DNA of 64,000 bases, taken from contig NZ_FRFD01000013.1 of NCBI RefSeq assembly GCF_900143645.1, positions 1 through 64,000 of the forward strand, read 5' to 3'. The translations under genes were made by a program, and so were the position numbers. The first letter of the stretch is position 1. The number at the start of each line of letters is the position of its first letter. Positions 62,416 through 64,000 of this stretch are shown piece after piece. The DNA is from Anaerocolumna xylanovorans DSM 12503 (GTDB lineage Bacteria; Bacillota; Clostridia; Lachnospirales; Lachnospiraceae). The notes under the pieces are model-generated. The model was not told the origin of the DNA. It did no database searches and saw nothing but the letters and a program-made list of their open reading frames with translations.

Positions 62416-63249
62416 ATGGTAGAAATAACAGAAAATGAATTCAGGCAGCTGGCAGATTATATCCACAAATATTGCGGAATTAATCTGAAAAGCGAAAAAA
62501 AGGCATTGGTAAACAGCAGATTGCAAAATACACTATACCGGTACAATATGCAAAGCTTTACGGAGTATTTTACATACCTTACACAAAACAGCTCTGAGAG
62601 TGAGATTACGGAAATGATTGACAAACTCACGACAAACCATACCTTTTTCATGAGAGAGTCGGAGCATTTCCGGTTTTACGAAAAGGATATCCTGCCGAAA
62701 CTTAAGAATACCGTAACCGACAGAGACATGCGTATCTGGTGTGCTGCCTGTTCGACGGGAGAGGAAGCCTATACACTTGCTATCTTGAATAATGAATTTT
62801 TGGGCAGAGAAAAGCTTTGGTGGGATACGAAGGTACTTGCGACTGATATTTCCGTAAGCGCTCTGGATATTGCCAGAAAAGCTACCTATTCCAAGGAGAA
62901 TACGGCACCCTTGCCGAATGAATGGAAGAGGGATTATTTTTATATGAAAGAGGATGACCAGTGGGAGGTTAAGGATTTTCTGAAGAAAGAAGTAATCTTT
63001 CGCAGATTTAATCTTATGGAGGAAGTATATCCTTTTAAAAAGAAGTTTCATGTGATTTTTTGCAGAAATGTAATGATTTATTTTGATCAGGCAGATAAGG
63101 ACAAGCTGATTCGGAAACTGCAGGAGAATTTGGCAGAGGGGGGATATCTGTTTATCGGTCATTCGGAAGCTATTAATAAAGAAGACATCGGCCTTCAGTA
63201 TGTTATGCCTTCCGTATACCGGAAAACAAAACAGAGGATTTATGGTTAG
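62416..63249 (+). CDS. cheR: Chemoreceptor methyltransferase CheR
   Basis: A 277-residue CheR. The N-terminal helical domain is followed by the SAM-binding core (IWCAACSTGEEAYTLA) and later FCRNVMIYFD and GGYLFIGHSE. It methylates Glu residues of chemoreceptors. It begins 11 bases after the MCP gene and overlaps the CheB start by 8 bases. Confidence 0.95.
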   Translation: MVEITENEFRQLADYIHKYCGINLKSEKKALVNSRLQNTLYRYNMQSFTEYFTYLTQNSSESEITEMIDKLTTNHTFFMRESEHFRFYEKDILPKLKNTVTDRDMRIWCAACSTGEEAYTLAILNNEFLGREKLWWDTKVLATDISVSALDIARKATYSKENTAPLPNEWKRDYFYMKEDDQWEVKDFLKKEVIFRRFNLMEEVYPFKKKFHVIFCRNVMIYFDQADKDKLIRKLQENLAEGGYLFIGHSEAINKEDIGLQYVMPSVYRKTKQRIYG

Positions 63250-64000
63250 AGATAAAATAAAGGTATTGGTTGTAGATGACAGTATTGTATTTCGGGAAGC
63301 AATCATACGTGGAATCAGGCAGGACAGGCAAATAGAAGTAGTGGCAGGAGCAGAGGATCCCTTTATGGCGAGGGACAAAATCATTGAATTCGAGCCGGAT
63401 GTCATGATTTGCGATGTGGAAATGCCAAGAATGAATGGTATTGAATTTATTCGAAGGCTGCTTCCGCAGTATCCGCTGCCAGTAATTGTAATAAGCGGAA
63501 GGAGCAATGCGGTCTTTGAAGCAATGGATGCCGGTGCGGTGGACTTTATTTCCAAGCCGGAAGAGAAGACTTCCTCTGCCATGCAGCTGTTTTACCTGGA
63601 TCTGATTACAAAGATTAAGATGGCAGCAGCAGCGAAGGTCGTTGAACAGAAGGAAATGTCAGGGGACGGTCTTCCCGCAGACATGGAATTTCCGCTTGGA
63701 AAAATAATTGCTATGGGCGCCTCTACCGGAGGGACAGAAGCTCTTTATCAGATATTAAAGCAGTTGCCGGTCGGCATACCTGGCATCGTGATAACACAGC
63801 ATATACCGCCTGTGTTTTCGGGTATGTTCGCAAGAAGACTAAACACCCAGACTTCACTTGAGGTAAAGGAAGCAGAATCCGGAGATGTCATACGAAAAGG
63901 GCGTGTCCTTTTAGCACCCGGGGACCGGCATATGAGGATCAAAAGAGCAAAAGAGGGCTATATAGCAGAAGTATTTGAAGCAGAAAAGGTTAATGGGCAT
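63242..64000 (+). CDS. cheB: Chemotaxis methylesterase CheB (cut by window end)
   Basis: The first 253 codons of CheB. The N-terminal receiver has D12/D13 and phospho-acceptor D58 in ICDVEMP; a linker leads to the esterase domain with S161 in MGASTGG and the His of TQHIPP. The remaining catalytic Asp lies past the window end; family length is about 350 residues. It removes receptor methyl groups opposite to CheR. The ATG overlaps the cheR end by 8 bases. Confidence 0.93.
   Translation, partial: MVRDKIKVLVVDDSIVFREAIIRGIRQDRQIEVVAGAEDPFMARDKIIEFEPDVMICDVEMPRMNGIEFIRRLLPQYPLPVIVISGRSNAVFEAMDAGAVDFISKPEEKTSSAMQLFYLDLITKIKMAAAAKVVEQKEMSGDGLPADMEFPLGKIIAMGASTGGTEALYQILKQLPVGIPGIVITQHIPPVFSGMFARRLNTQTSLEVKEAESGDVIRKGRVLLAPGDRHMRIKRAKEGYIAEVFEAEKVNGH

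Noticed and set aside
62533..63582. 349-residue reading frame on the minus strand
   Set aside because: It is antisense to cheR and cheB, both of which have intact catalytic motifs and coupled starts. No family resemblance was found in the minus-strand product.

Overview
The window is about 64 kb of moderately AT-rich DNA from an anaerobic, motile Firmicute. The best fit is the Lachnospiraceae / clostridial cluster XIVa group. The reasons are: strong AGGAGG ribosome binding sites with several GTG and TTG starts; YesM/YesN-type regulators beside LplB-LipO-YtcP-type ABC transporters that lack their own ATPase; a GEMM-I (c-di-GMP) riboswitch; a tRNA without encoded CCA; and a large chemotaxis locus. 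This placement is inference from gene content; no database search was run.

Layout. 1-5.0 kb: the 3' end of a 23S rRNA gene with no 5S gene after it, a YoaP-like acetyltransferase, a membrane-anchored glycerophosphodiesterase, a cytosolic-looking subtilase, an orphan c-di-GMP riboswitch followed by further hairpins, and tRNA-Gln. 5.2-29.5 kb: a glycan-utilisation island. It holds a YesM/YesN two-component system, three genes of PHP phosphoesterase type or coupled to one, an ABC importer (permease, lipoprotein, permease), a YitT-like membrane protein, a PfkB sugar kinase, GH4, GH38 alpha-mannosidase, M17 aminopeptidase, GH125 exo-mannosidase, one protein of unknown family, GH29 fucosidase and an MFS transporter. 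The enzymes suggest intracellular breakdown of mannose- and fucose-containing glycans, perhaps N-glycan glycopeptides or phosphorylated mannans.

29.7-37.2 kb: a glycerol/dihydroxyacetone locus with a divergent PocR-AraC regulator, glycerol dehydrogenase, DhaK, DhaL, a monoglyceride-lipase-like hydrolase, a soluble PocR-domain chemoreceptor and a PPi-type phosphofructokinase. 37.3-44.4 kb: a YczE-like membrane protein and a fructan/sucrose cassette (LacI regulator, ABC importer, GH32) with a near-consensus promoter and a palindromic operator. 44.7-48.4 kb: an acetyltransferase, a methyltransferase fused to a MerR-like helix-turn-helix, an HExxH metalloprotease-like protein and an MmcQ/YjbR protein. 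48.5-53.1 kb: a response regulator, histidine kinase, ABC ATPase and two membrane subunits. 53.5-64 kb: a chemosensory cluster headed by a TetR regulator (CheY, CheA, hybrid kinase, CheY-like, CheW, MCP, CheR, CheB cut by the window end).

The least explained signal is a family of small modular palindromic repeats in intergenic spaces at about 11.9, 13.0, 16.6, 19.0 (two in tandem), 22.4, 44.7 and 53.1 kb. All lie in the same orientation as the flanking genes. Each full unit has two hairpins and ends in a GCATGGG-type tail that in three places supplies the ribosome binding site of the next gene. Other candidates for new biology are the orphan c-di-GMP riboswitch, the unknown protein at 25.3 kb, the shared PocR sensing of a regulator and a chemoreceptor, and a pseudoknot-like leader before the MCP gene.
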